Shown here: positions 1 to 8,480 of the stretch, one piece after another
Position numbering within the stretch: position 1 is the first letter of the stretch
Layout: the number at the start of each line of letters is the position of its first letter
NCBI GenBank assembly: GCA_900545025.1
Contig: UQXH01000020.1
Location: 1 to 31,991 of the forward strand
DNA from: an uncultured Phascolarctobacterium sp.
GTDB taxonomy: Bacteria; Bacillota; Negativicutes; Acidaminococcales; Acidaminococcaceae
DNA: 31,991 bases
Direction of reading: 5' to 3'
The notes under the pieces: model-generated
What the model was told of the DNA's origin: nothing
The model's input: the letters and a program-made list of their open reading frames with translations, nothing else
Databases searched by the model: none
Made by a program: the position numbers and the translations under genes

Positions 1-21
1 AAGTCCTTAATAACCGCTTAA
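1..21 (+). CDS. C-terminal tail of an IS3-family transposase (OrfB), partial
   Basis: Only six codons and a stop are inside the window (KSLITA, then TAA at 19-21). IS150-type OrfB proteins often end in a short tail of the form YRTKSL..., and the stop lies just before the putative terminal repeat at 28-52. The assignment depends on that position and not on the few residues alone. The gene would be a DDE recombinase if the off-window part is intact. Confidence 0.4.
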   Translation, partial: KSLITA

Positions 22-52
22 TTATTTTGTCCAACTTTTTGGGTGCATATCA
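1..52 (+). mobile_element. Right end of an IS3-family (IS150-like) insertion sequence, partial
   Basis: Bases 28-52 begin TGTCCAACTTTTTGGG and end in TCA. This resembles the right terminal inverted repeat of IS150-group IS3 elements (TG...CA ends with a CCAACTTTTTGGGG core). Bases 1-21 read in frame 1 as a short peptide ending in a stop six bases before the repeat, as expected for the end of OrfB. The rest of the element lies off the left edge, so I cannot tell whether it is intact. The junction with host DNA would be at 52/53, about 90 bp before the mrp start codon. The call rests on recognising the terminal repeat by eye, not on a database match. Confidence 0.55.
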
Positions 53-141
53 AAATTGCAGGTCTTTTATTTTCTCTGCGGCAGGTATATTGTACAAAAA
101 GCAGAATATATAAATAGTATTATCTTTTGGAGGAAAATATA

Positions 142-993
142 ATGAGTGAACAAGAAAAACAATGCAGCAATACTTCCTGTGGTCGCAGCAGCTGTGAAGG
201 CTGTGAGCATGCCGGTGAACACCAGCCTGATTTCTCTGCTGCCCTCAATCCTATGAGCAGCGTCAAGAAAGTTATCGGTATCGTAAGCGGCAAAGGCGGC
301 GTAGGTAAATCGCTGGTTACTTCCCTGCTGGCTGCTGCTATGCGCAAGCGCGGACATCGTACCGCTATTTTAGACGCCGATATCACCGGTCCGTCCATTC
401 CCAAGGCTTTCGGTCTTTCCGGGCGGGCAGGCGGCAGCGAGATAGGCCTTATGCCGCTTACTACAGCTTCCGGGATTGAAGTTATCTCTGCCAATATGTT
501 CCTGCAGGATGAATCCGACCCTGTAATCTGGCGCGGCCCTATGATTGCCAATATGGTAAAGCAATTTTGGACTGATGTTGTCTGGACAGACATTGACTTT
601 ATGTTTGTAGATATGCCTCCCGGAACCGGCGACGTACCTCTGACCGTCTTTCAATCTCTGCCTGTTGACGGAATCATCGTAGTGACATCTCCTCAAGAGC
701 TGGTTTCTATGATTGTCGCCAAAGCAGTAAAAATGGCTAAGATGATGAATATTCCTATCCTGGGCTTGATTGAAAATTATTCCTATTTTCATTGCCCTGA
801 CAACGGCAAGGATTACAAAATCTTTGGCGAAAGCCACTTAGAACAGACTGCAGCGGCCTATGGACTGAAAGTATTGGCAAACCTGCCTATCGACCCGGCA
901 ATCGCAGCTGCCTGCGACGCAGGCCAAGCAGAAGTATTGGAACTTGCGGCTATCAACGATTGCTGCAGTTATCTGGAAACAGCCTGGAAATAA
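142..993 (+). CDS. mrp: Mrp/Nbp35-family Fe-S cluster carrier ATPase
   Basis: This is a 283-residue P-loop ATPase of the Mrp/ApbC/Nbp35 family, cytosolic proteins that bind and transfer Fe-S clusters to apoproteins. The deviant Walker A motif GKGGVGKS is at about residues 50-57. DADITGPSIP (about 78-87) and VDMPPGTGD (about 156-164) are the family's switch and Walker B regions. An N-terminal cysteine group (C8, C13, C18, C21) resembles the extra cluster site of Nbp35-type proteins. The usual C-terminal CxxC is incomplete: C218 is present but the second position is Asn (CPDN). I chose the ATG at 142 because GGAGGA at 129-134 sits ideally before it; a TTG at 127 would overlap that site. The gene stands alone on the plus strand and ends in a terminator shared with the convergent kinase gene. 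Confidence 0.93.
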   Translation: MSEQEKQCSNTSCGRSSCEGCEHAGEHQPDFSAALNPMSSVKKVIGIVSGKGGVGKSLVTSLLAAAMRKRGHRTAILDADITGPSIPKAFGLSGRAGGSEIGLMPLTTASGIEVISANMFLQDESDPVIWRGPMIANMVKQFWTDVVWTDIDFMFVDMPPGTGDVPLTVFQSLPVDGIIVVTSPQELVSMIVAKAVKMAKMMNIPILGLIENYSYFHCPDNGKDYKIFGESHLEQTAAAYGLKVLANLPIDPAIAAACDAGQAEVLELAAINDCCSYLETAWK

Positions 994-1006
994 TAATAAA
1001 TAAAGC

Positions 1007-1044
1007 AAAAACGCTTATGGAAAAATTTCCATAAGCGTTTTTTA
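1007..1044. terminator. Bidirectional rho-independent terminator between mrp and the kinase gene
   Basis: The arm ACGCTTATGGAAA pairs perfectly with TTTCCATAAGCGT across a very short loop. The hairpin is flanked by an A-run on the left and a T-run on the right, so it can stop transcription from both convergent genes. Confidence 0.88.
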
Positions 1045-1046
1045 GT

Positions 1047-2714
1047 TCAGACCAAGGTCTTCGGCAATTTTATTATAAACTCTGTACCTTTACCGGGAGT
1101 ACTCAAAACCCTGATAGTACCCTTGTGGAAAATTATACCGTGCTTAACGATGGAAAGCCCCAGTCCTGTTCCCTCCACCGCTTTATGACGGCTTTTATCA
1201 ATACGATAGAATCTTTCAAAAATCCTGTCTTTTTCTTCAGGCGCAATCCCGATACCGGTATCGGCTACGGAAATAACCCACTTATTTTCCTTTTCCGTTA
1301 CCCGCAGGTTCACACTGCCGCCAGGTCTATTATATTTGATAGCATTATCCAGCAGATTAGCAAATACCTCCTCCAGCATAGAAGGAATTCCCTGCATAAG
1401 ATATTCCGCCGCAGCACATTCCAGATTAACAGTAATACCGCTTTTTTCCGCTTTATCGGCTAAACGCTGTACAGCCTGTTCTGCAACCTTACGCAGATTA
1501 AAGCTTTCCAGCATATCCTGCTGCTGTTCCTCCAGCCTGGATAGTTTGATAATATCATCAATCAGCTGCAGTAAATTTTTGGCTTCGTCATAAATCTTGC
1601 GCAAAAATCTCGGCCGGTCATCTTCCTTAACCAACCCATTGAGCATGATTTCCGAATATCCCAAGACGGATTGCAACGGTGTTTTCAGCTCATGGGACAC
1701 ATTAGCAGAAAATTCCCGCCGCAGCTTTTCAGAAGCAGTCTTTTCCGTAACGTCCATAATCAGCAGTACCATACCTTTATCGCCAATCTTACTGCCATTG
1801 AGCTGGTAATAACTGCTGCCTCTGGACAATAACAGGCTGGCCTTACCAGCAGCATCAATCTTAGCGAATAATTTTTCAATCTCTTTGCCCAGACTTAACG
1901 TCAGTAAATTTTTACCAAGCAGTTCTTGTTTCTCGCTGCCGAAAAATCTTACTGCACTTTTATTGATGGAAACAATTTCACCGCTGTTATCTAAAAACAG
2001 CAGACCTTCATCCATATTGTTAGTTACAGCCTTTAGCTCCTGCTTCTTATTCTTATATCTGCGCATCTCCTTTTCCAGCTTACGCTGCTGAGTTACGATG
2101 CGCTCCAGCAAGGGCTGCAGCTCTGGATAAGTAATTGGCGGACCTGTCAGGGGGCTATCCAAATCAATCTTCTCTAACGGCTTGATTACCCTGGCAGTGA
2201 TAGACCGCGCAGCCAAAAAAGCTCCGGCAATCAAAAACAGCAGTATCCCCAGCACATAATGACTGACACTGGCAAAACGCATCAGCACCGTATCATTAAC
2301 CCTGGCAAAACGCAGGATGTCTCCATCTGGCATCAATACCGCATAGTATATAACCTCTTTACCAAGCGTATCTGACATTCTGACAGCGTAACCTTCTTTT
2401 TTTTGCAGCGCCTGCTGCACCTCTTCTCGCTGCAGATGATTTTCCATCGTTTCAGCATCGGCATAATTATCAAAGAGGACATTACCGTTAGGAGATAGGA
2501 CGGTTACCCTATCTAAGATACTGCTTTCCCTAAGCTTTTCAAAATCTAACTGCCCGTCACGATACAGAGCTATCATAAGGTGCGCCTGATTTTTTAAGCC
2601 ATTGATATTTTCCTGTGAAACCTGCCGGTATGTTACCCATAAAAATAAGGAAGCTGCCAGCAGCAGAGCTGTGAAAGTGAGAAAAAATAAGCTGTAGAAT
2701 ATTTTCCTTCTCAT
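1047..2714 (-). CDS. PhoR-like sensor histidine kinase
   Basis: A 555-residue membrane sensor kinase. Transmembrane segments lie at about residues 6-28 and 151-170, bracketing an extracytoplasmic sensor region of about 120 residues. A HAMP-like linker (170-225), a PAS domain (about 227-320), the HisKA dimerisation domain and the HATPase domain follow. The phosphorylated His is H341 in ANVSHELKTPLQS. The N box is LLDNAIKYN (about 454-462), G1 is DTGIGI and G2 is GTGLGLS (about 515-521). The layout matches PhoR/WalK-type kinases. The start overlaps the regulator's stop as ATGA, so the two proteins are translationally coupled. The signal cannot be told from sequence. PhoR (phosphate) is the closest guess by architecture, but no pst or phoU gene is adjacent. 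Confidence 0.92.
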   Translation of the reverse strand: MRRKIFYSLFFLTFTALLLAASLFLWVTYRQVSQENINGLKNQAHLMIALYRDGQLDFEKLRESSILDRVTVLSPNGNVLFDNYADAETMENHLQREEVQQALQKKEGYAVRMSDTLGKEVIYYAVLMPDGDILRFARVNDTVLMRFASVSHYVLGILLFLIAGAFLAARSITARVIKPLEKIDLDSPLTGPPITYPELQPLLERIVTQQRKLEKEMRRYKNKKQELKAVTNNMDEGLLFLDNSGEIVSINKSAVRFFGSEKQELLGKNLLTLSLGKEIEKLFAKIDAAGKASLLLSRGSSYYQLNGSKIGDKGMVLLIMDVTEKTASEKLRREFSANVSHELKTPLQSVLGYSEIMLNGLVKEDDRPRFLRKIYDEAKNLLQLIDDIIKLSRLEEQQQDMLESFNLRKVAEQAVQRLADKAEKSGITVNLECAAAEYLMQGIPSMLEEVFANLLDNAIKYNRPGGSVNLRVTEKENKWVISVADTGIGIAPEEKDRIFERFYRIDKSRHKAVEGTGLGLSIVKHGIIFHKGTIRVLSTPGKGTEFIIKLPKTLV

Positions 2715-3388
2715 TTCTTATTTACCATTCTGTAGCCTACACCGCGGATAGTTTCAATCAGCTCACCGGCAGCACCCAGTTTTTGTCTTAAAGTCCTGAT
2801 GTGGACGTCTACGGTGCGTGTTTCCCCGCTGAATTCATAACCCCAGATGTCGTTGAGCAGCTTATCACGTGAGAATACGATTCCGGGATTGGTCAGGAAT
2901 TTTTTCAAAAGCTCATATTCCTTTAAGGTCAGGATAATCTTCTCACTGCCTACTGTTACAGTATGCTCAGATAAATTTACTGACAGATTTTCCACCTTGA
3001 TAATATCGCCGTTCTGTTTTTCTTGCCCGCAACGACGCAACACTGCCTTAATCCGCGATACCATTTCCAACATCCCGAATGGCTTGGCAATATAATCGTC
3101 AGCACCGCTGTCCAGGCCCTTAACCTTATCAAATTCCGAGCCTTTCGCCGTTGCCATGATAACAGGAATAGCTGCATAACGCTTATCAGAACGCAGCTTA
3201 CTTAAAATGCTGAGACCGTCTTCGTCGGGCAGCATAATATCTAAAAGAATAAGCTCCGGTATCCCATGTTCCAGCTCGGCAAAAAGCTCTTTACCGCTGC
3301 CGCAGCCTTTGGCCTGAAAACCAACAGATTGTAAAGTATATACTTCCAGCTCACAAATATTTTGTTCATCTTCCACACAGATTATCAT
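2711..3388 (-). CDS. OmpR/PhoB-family response regulator
   Basis: A 225-residue DNA-binding regulator, first gene of the two-gene operon with the kinase. The receiver domain (1-120) has the acidic pair E6/D7, phospho-acceptor D50 in LILLDIMLP, and conserved K102 in AKPF. The C-terminal winged helix (about 130-223) carries the family pattern LTLKEYELL...VDVHIRTLRQKLG...IRGVGYRM. It is probably phosphorylated by the downstream kinase. The family includes PhoP/PhoB, WalR and ResD. PhoP-like is the best guess but unproven. A sigma-A-like promoter lies about 50 bp upstream. Confidence 0.92.
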   Translation of the reverse strand: MIICVEDEQNICELEVYTLQSVGFQAKGCGSGKELFAELEHGIPELILLDIMLPDEDGLSILSKLRSDKRYAAIPVIMATAKGSEFDKVKGLDSGADDYIAKPFGMLEMVSRIKAVLRRCGQEKQNGDIIKVENLSVNLSEHTVTVGSEKIILTLKEYELLKKFLTNPGIVFSRDKLLNDIWGYEFSGETRTVDVHIRTLRQKLGAAGELIETIRGVGYRMVNKK

Positions 3389-3436
3389 TTCAGCTAACCT
3401 CGTCTTCCTGCATATTAACTTATTTAATTTAACACT

Positions 3437-3467
3437 ATTATATTAAAATCCTGTTTTATTATGTTAA
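3437..3467 (-). promoter_or_regulatory. Candidate promoter of the two-component operon
   Basis: On the minus strand TTAACA (3462-3467) is followed 19 bp later by a perfect TATAAT (3437-3442). The spacing is longer than ideal. The pair is enclosed by a 7-bp inverted repeat, TTTAACA at 3428-3434 and TGTTAAA at 3462-3468, a possible autoregulatory site. Confidence 0.4.
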
Positions 3468-3497
3468 ATCTTAGTAAAATCCTCGTTTTCAGGATAT

Positions 3498-3528
3498 AAA
3501 AAAAGCTCTGCTACCGCAGAGCTTTTTT
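3498..3528 (-). terminator. Rho-independent terminator of the rubredoxin gene
   Basis: The stem GCTCTGC/GCAGAGC has a TACC loop and is extended by A/T pairs. It is followed by seven T residues on the minus strand. It abuts the rubredoxin stop codon and separates it from the two-component operon. Confidence 0.85.
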
Positions 3529-3529
3529 C

Positions 3530-3691
3530 TTATGCTTCTTCACTGAAATCATCTTTGCCTACGCCGCACAGAGGGCATACCCAGTCCGCAGGAACATCTT
3601 CCCAGGCAGTACCGGCATTAACGCCGTTATCCGGGTCGCCAACCTCAGGATCGTAAACATAGCCGCAAACATTGCAAACCCATTTTTTCAT
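3530..3691 (-). CDS. Rubredoxin
   Basis: A 53-residue one-iron electron carrier. Both knuckles of the Fe(SCys)4 site are visible: CNVCGYVYDP at residues 6-15 and CPLCGVGKDDF at 39-49. The family's core pattern GDP.NGV..GT.WEDVP.DWVCP lies between them. Length is normal for the family. An in-frame ATG two codons upstream (3697) is possible; AAAGGAG is 4 nt before that one and 10 nt before the chosen one, so the start is uncertain by two residues. It sits 89 bp downstream of uvrC with a TATAAT-like hexamer in the gap and its own terminator, so it is probably its own unit. Rubredoxins serve oxygen and peroxide reductases in anaerobes; no partner gene is adjacent. Confidence 0.95.
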   Translation of the reverse strand: MKKWVCNVCGYVYDPEVGDPDNGVNAGTAWEDVPADWVCPLCGVGKDDFSEEA

Positions 3692-3780
3692 AATCATTGC
3701 ACTCCTTTACATCTTCTGTTTTCTTGATTATATCATAAATAATTATTTTCCGTTAGTGTTTATTGTGAAATTTGCTGAAA

Positions 3781-5622
3781 TTATTTCAACAAGGCCTTTT
3801 TCTCAGGCAATTCCAGTCTAAAGAAATCATACAGCTTCTGTGCCGCCGCATAGTTCATGCTTTCCACGGCAGCCAATTCTTCCACGCTGGCTGCTTTCAT
3901 TTCATCCAAAGTTTTAAAAGCTTTCCATAATTCCTGCCTGCGCTTGCTGCCGATACCTTCTACATGATCAAGTACGGATACCAGGTTACGTTTTCCACGC
4001 AGCTTGCGATGATAGGTAATAGCAAAACGGTGGGCTTCGTCACGAATACGCTGGATAAGATGCAGCGCCGCTGAATCACGGTCCAGCAGAATACTTTCAC
4101 TCTGTCCTTCCTGAAAGATTTCTTCTTCTCTCTTGGCCAGGCCTATAACAGGCAGATCATGCAGACCAAGGCCTCTGATAACCTCCAAGGCCGAACTAAG
4201 CTGCCCCTTACCACCGTCGATTACCACCAAACTCGGTAAGTCTTCATAGTCTTTATAACGCCGGTAAACAACCTCCTGCATAGACTTAAAGTCATCTGGC
4301 TTACCCTCTGCTGAAACAATCTTATACCGTCTGTAATCTTTCTTACTGATACTGCCGTTGCGGAATACAACCATGGAAGCAACCGTTTCACTGCCCTGCG
4401 TATGAGAAATATCAAAGCAATCCATCCGTTCCAACGGATTAGGCAGTCCTAAAGCCAGCTGCAGCTCTTCTGCCGCCTGCACATCGTTTTTCAGCGATAA
4501 CTGGCCTTTGCGCAATCGTTCTTCCAACAGCTTGACAGCATTATCATTTGCCAACTGCAATAAGTCTTTTTTTACGCCGCGCTGCGGACGCACAAGCTCT
4601 GCCTTACGCTGTGCTTTTTCTGCCAGCCACTGCTCAATAACTGCCTGTTCTTCTGCATCCGGCAGCACCGACAAGGCTATTTCGCGAGGAATATACGAAG
4701 CCTCATTATAGTATTGCTTCACAAAAGCAGTAATAACATCCTGCTCTGATTCGTCATCATTCTGCAAAAAGAAATTATCCCGTCCCAGCAGCTTGCCTTT
4801 GCGCACAAAAAATATCTGGATACAGATACCCGTCATATCCTTAGCAAAGCCGATAATATCCATATCACTGTCCTGCCCCGTAACAGCTTTCTGCTGCTCG
4901 TTAAGACGCATAACAGCCTGTAGCTGGTCACGCAGACGGGCAGCTTCTTCAAAGGCATAATTGTCTGCTGCCTCCTGCATCCTGCGTTTCAAATCCCGTT
5001 CCAGTTCCGCTGTCCTGCCATCCAATACCATACAGACAGATTTAATCATGTTGCCGTATTCTTCTTTGGATACCAGGCCGGCACAGGGCGCTAAACAGCG
5101 TTTAATATGATAATTTAAACAGGGACGCTCGGCGTTCATCGTCCGACAGGTACGCAGCGGAAACATACTGCGCAGCAGCTTTACTGTAGCATGCATGGCT
5201 CCGGCATCTGCATAAGGTCCATAATATTTGGCACCGTCACGCATTTGCCTGCGCGTTACATACAGCCGCGGAAACTCTTCATTCAGCGTTACCTTTAAAT
5301 ACGGATAGCTTTTATCGTCCTTCAGCATAATATTATACCGCGGACGATATTTCTTAATCAGATTACATTCCAGTATCAGCGCTTCTACCTCGCTGCTGGT
5401 GACAATCGTCTCGATATCGGCAATTTTGGCCACCATGGCGCGTACTTTAGGCGTATGAGAAGCAAGATTGCGGAAATAGCTGCGCACACGGTTTTTGAGC
5501 ACTACTGCCTTGCCTACATAGATAACTTTGCCATCCTTATCATGCATCAGATAGACGCCAGGCTTATCTGGCAGGACAGCTAATGCTTCACGTATGTTTT
5601 CACTGAAATCTTCCTCAATCAT
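3781..5622 (-). CDS. uvrC: Excinuclease ABC subunit C
   Basis: This 613-residue dual-incision nuclease of nucleotide excision repair cuts 3' and then 5' of the lesion. The N-terminal GIY-YIG nuclease shows GVYLM (22-26) and YVGKA (35-39). A UVR motif (AEL...FEEAARLRDQL, about 200-230) binds UvrB. The RNase H-like 5' nuclease domain contains CFDISHTQG and VVIDGGKGQL, and a C-terminal helix-hairpin-helix pair includes VEGIGSKRRQ. I use the ATG at 5622 because it overlaps the uvrA stop as ATGA and has GGGTGG five bases before it. A GTG nine bases further upstream lacks a ribosome site. It is the last gene of the xth-uvrB-uvrA-uvrC operon. Confidence 0.97.
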   Translation of the reverse strand: MIEEDFSENIREALAVLPDKPGVYLMHDKDGKVIYVGKAVVLKNRVRSYFRNLASHTPKVRAMVAKIADIETIVTSSEVEALILECNLIKKYRPRYNIMLKDDKSYPYLKVTLNEEFPRLYVTRRQMRDGAKYYGPYADAGAMHATVKLLRSMFPLRTCRTMNAERPCLNYHIKRCLAPCAGLVSKEEYGNMIKSVCMVLDGRTAELERDLKRRMQEAADNYAFEEAARLRDQLQAVMRLNEQQKAVTGQDSDMDIIGFAKDMTGICIQIFFVRKGKLLGRDNFFLQNDDESEQDVITAFVKQYYNEASYIPREIALSVLPDAEEQAVIEQWLAEKAQRKAELVRPQRGVKKDLLQLANDNAVKLLEERLRKGQLSLKNDVQAAEELQLALGLPNPLERMDCFDISHTQGSETVASMVVFRNGSISKKDYRRYKIVSAEGKPDDFKSMQEVVYRRYKDYEDLPSLVVIDGGKGQLSSALEVIRGLGLHDLPVIGLAKREEEIFQEGQSESILLDRDSAALHLIQRIRDEAHRFAITYHRKLRGKRNLVSVLDHVEGIGSKRRQELWKAFKTLDEMKAASVEELAAVESMNYAAAQKLYDFFRLELPEKKALLK

Positions 5623-8462
5623 TGATACCACCCGTTTTTCTTAGCCTGCGCCAGTACCTGCTTAATATACTGTCCCGTATAGGATTTTTTGTTCTTAGCC
5701 ACTTCTTCAGGCGTACCGCAGTCCACCAAAGTACCACCTTTGTCGCCGCCCTCCGGACCAAGGTCGATAATATAATCCGCCGTCTTGATTACGTCAAGAT
5801 TATGCTCAATAACAATAACACTGTCGCCTGCTTCTACCAAACGCTGCAATACTTCCAGCAATTTATGCACATCAGCAATATGCAGACCCGTCGTAGGCTC
5901 GTCTAAAATATATACCGTGCGTCCTGTACTGCGGCGCGAAAGCTCCGTAGCTAATTTAACGCGCTGAGCTTCACCGCCTGAAAGCGTCGTTGCCGCCTGC
6001 CCCAGATGAATATAGCCTAAACCCACATCCTGCAATACTTCCAGCTTACGGGCAATACGCGGGATATTCTTGAAAAACTCGCAGGCTTCACTGACTGTCA
6101 TATCCAGCACTTCAGCAATAGTCTTGCCTTTATAATGTACCTCTAACGTATCCCTGTTATAACGTGAGCCATGGCATACCTCGCAGGGCACATAGACGTC
6201 AGGCAGAAAATTCATCTCTATCTTATTGACGCCGTCACCGCGGCAGGCCTCGCAGCGCCCGCCCTTAACGTTAAAGCTGAAACGTCCCGGTTTATAGCCG
6301 CGCGCTTTCGCTTCATTAGTCTGGCTGAACAGCTCGCGGATAAAATCAAACACACCGGTATAGGTAGCCGGATTAGAACGGGGTGTACGTCCGATAGGCG
6401 ACTGATCGATATTGATAACCTTATCAGTATATTCCAGCCCTTCAATGCTACCATGTTCCGCCGGACGCACACGGGCACCATGCAGCTTGGCAGCCAGTGC
6501 ATTATAAAGAATATCGTTAATCAGCGTCGACTTGCCGCTGCCGGATACGCCGGTAACGACGGTAAATACCCCCAGCGGTATGGACACATCAATATTTTTC
6601 AGATTATTACCTTTAGCACCTTTAACAGTAATATAACGTCCATCGCAAGCTCTGCGCTGCTTAGGCACCGCTATAAACTTACGTCCGCTCAGATACTGAC
6701 CTGTTACAGAGTCTTCTGCCAGCTTGATTTCTTCCACCGTCCCCTGTGCCACTACCTGCCCGCCATGTTCACCTGCCCCGGGCCCGATGTCGATAATTTC
6801 ATCAGCCGCGTACATGGTTTCCTCATCATGCTCCACCACCAGCAGCGTATTGCCAAGGTCACGCAGATGCTTGAGGGTTTCCAGCAGCTTGCCGTTGTCA
6901 CGCTGATGCAGCCCAATACTGGGCTCATCAAGAATATAAAGTACTCCCGTCAAGCCGCTGCCAATCTGGGTAGCCAGCCTGATGCGCTGCGCCTCGCCGC
7001 CGGACAGAGTACCGGCACTGCGGTCTAAGGTAAGATAATCTAAGCCCACATCGTTAAGGAAACGCAGACGAGCCATAATTTCCTTAAGTACCTGCCGGGC
7101 AATAATCTGCTGTCTTTCTGTCAGCTGCAATTTTTCAAAAAAGCTGATGCAGTCACGCACAGTCAGCGCAGTCACCTGGCAGATATTCTTGCCGCCGATA
7201 AGGATGGACAGCACCTCCGGTTTAAGGCGCGCTCCATGACACACAGGACAAGGATTACTGGTCATAAATTCTTCCAGCTCCTGGCGCATGCTGTCAGAAA
7301 AAGCTTCACGATAACGTTTCTTCATAATCGGCAAGATACCGTCAAAGACTGTTTCGTGCAGCTTTGTTTCGCCTTGCAGATTCTCATACCAGAACTGATA
7401 TTTTTCCTCGCCCGTGCCTTCCCATAACAGCTGCTGCACCTTGGCAGGCAGACTGTCCCAGGTATCATTCAGACTATAGCCAAAAGCTGTAAGCACGGCC
7501 TCCAGCTGCTTCATTCGATAGGAATTAAGATTACTGCTGAAAGACTGAATAACACCTTCAGCAAAAGTCTTACTGCCATCAGGAATAATAAGCGCCTTGT
7601 CAAATTCCATGTTCATGCCAAGACCAGTACAGGCCGGGCACGCCCCGTAAGGATTATTAAAGGAAAACAGGCGCGGCTCGATAGCCGGCAGACTGATGCC
7701 GCAGTCATTGCAGGCAAAATGTTCGCTGTAAAGCTGTACCTCGCCGCCAATAATCCCTATTTCTACAAAACCATCAGCTAATTTCAACGCTGTTTCCACA
7801 GAATCAGACAAACGCTGCTGAATACCGTCACGTACAGCCAAGCGGTCAATAACGACCGAAATGCTGTGCTTTTTATTTTTTTCCAGCTTAATCTCTTCAT
7901 CAAGTGTAAATACACTGCCATCTACATAGACGCGGACATAACCGGCACGGCGCATCTCATCAAAAACTCTGACATGCTCACCCTTGCGCTGACGCACCAT
8001 GGGAGCCATAACCATAAACTTAGTTCCCTGCTCCATTTCCAGCACACGGTCTACAATCTGCTGTACTGTCTGCTGTTCTATCAGTTTGCCGCATTCAGGA
8101 CAATGGGGTTCTCCTGCACGACCATACAGCAGACGCAGATAGTCGTAAATCTCCGTTACCGTACCTACAGTAGAACGGGGATTGCGGCTGGTAGTCTTCT
8201 GGTCAATAGAAATAGCCGGGCTCAGGCCTTCAATATAATCAACCTCCGGCTTGTCCATCTGACCTAAAAATTGTCTGGCATATGCTGATAACGACTCCAC
8301 ATAGCGTCTCTGCCCCTCGGCATAAATAGTGTCAAAAGCCAGTGAAGATTTACCGCTGCCGGACAGACCGGTGATAACCATCATTTTATTACGCGGTATT
8401 TCTACCGTTATATTTTTCAGATTGTGCTGTCTTGCACCTTTTACAATCAATTTTTCCTGCAT
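5619..8462 (-). CDS. uvrA: Excinuclease ABC subunit A
   Basis: The 947-residue damage-sensing ABC ATPase of nucleotide excision repair. It has two ATPase modules. The first Walker A is GLSGSGKSS (32-40) and the second is GVSGSGKST in the C-terminal half. Both halves have an LSGGEAQR signature. Cysteine pairs for structural zinc are visible: CPEC near 120, CNDC with CPAC near 255-280, and CEAC with CEVC in the C-terminal half. The length is standard. It loads UvrB, whose gene is 18 bp upstream, and its stop overlaps the uvrC start, so the three subunits should be made together. Confidence 0.98.
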   Translation of the reverse strand: MQEKLIVKGARQHNLKNITVEIPRNKMMVITGLSGSGKSSLAFDTIYAEGQRRYVESLSAYARQFLGQMDKPEVDYIEGLSPAISIDQKTTSRNPRSTVGTVTEIYDYLRLLYGRAGEPHCPECGKLIEQQTVQQIVDRVLEMEQGTKFMVMAPMVRQRKGEHVRVFDEMRRAGYVRVYVDGSVFTLDEEIKLEKNKKHSISVVIDRLAVRDGIQQRLSDSVETALKLADGFVEIGIIGGEVQLYSEHFACNDCGISLPAIEPRLFSFNNPYGACPACTGLGMNMEFDKALIIPDGSKTFAEGVIQSFSSNLNSYRMKQLEAVLTAFGYSLNDTWDSLPAKVQQLLWEGTGEEKYQFWYENLQGETKLHETVFDGILPIMKKRYREAFSDSMRQELEEFMTSNPCPVCHGARLKPEVLSILIGGKNICQVTALTVRDCISFFEKLQLTERQQIIARQVLKEIMARLRFLNDVGLDYLTLDRSAGTLSGGEAQRIRLATQIGSGLTGVLYILDEPSIGLHQRDNGKLLETLKHLRDLGNTLLVVEHDEETMYAADEIIDIGPGAGEHGGQVVAQGTVEEIKLAEDSVTGQYLSGRKFIAVPKQRRACDGRYITVKGAKGNNLKNIDVSIPLGVFTVVTGVSGSGKSTLINDILYNALAAKLHGARVRPAEHGSIEGLEYTDKVINIDQSPIGRTPRSNPATYTGVFDFIRELFSQTNEAKARGYKPGRFSFNVKGGRCEACRGDGVNKIEMNFLPDVYVPCEVCHGSRYNRDTLEVHYKGKTIAEVLDMTVSEACEFFKNIPRIARKLEVLQDVGLGYIHLGQAATTLSGGEAQRVKLATELSRRSTGRTVYILDEPTTGLHIADVHKLLEVLQRLVEAGDSVIVIEHNLDVIKTADYIIDLGPEGGDKGGTLVDCGTPEEVAKNKKSYTGQYIKQVLAQAKKNGWYQ

Positions 8463-8480
8463 TTTCTTCTGTTTTTACTC

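Noticed and set aside
127..141. TTG start for mrp, five codons upstream
   Set aside because: That TTG overlaps the GGAGGA ribosome site which properly serves the ATG at 142.
3389..3480. Pho-box style direct repeats of TTAACA upstream of the response regulator
   Set aside because: Only one good copy exists in the right orientation; the others are inverted or degenerate, so a PhoP autoregulation claim is not supported.
6171..7028. An open frame of about 285 codons on the plus strand opposite uvrA
   Set aside because: Antisense shadow of uvrA; the sequence is low in recognisable features and its coding strand is certain.
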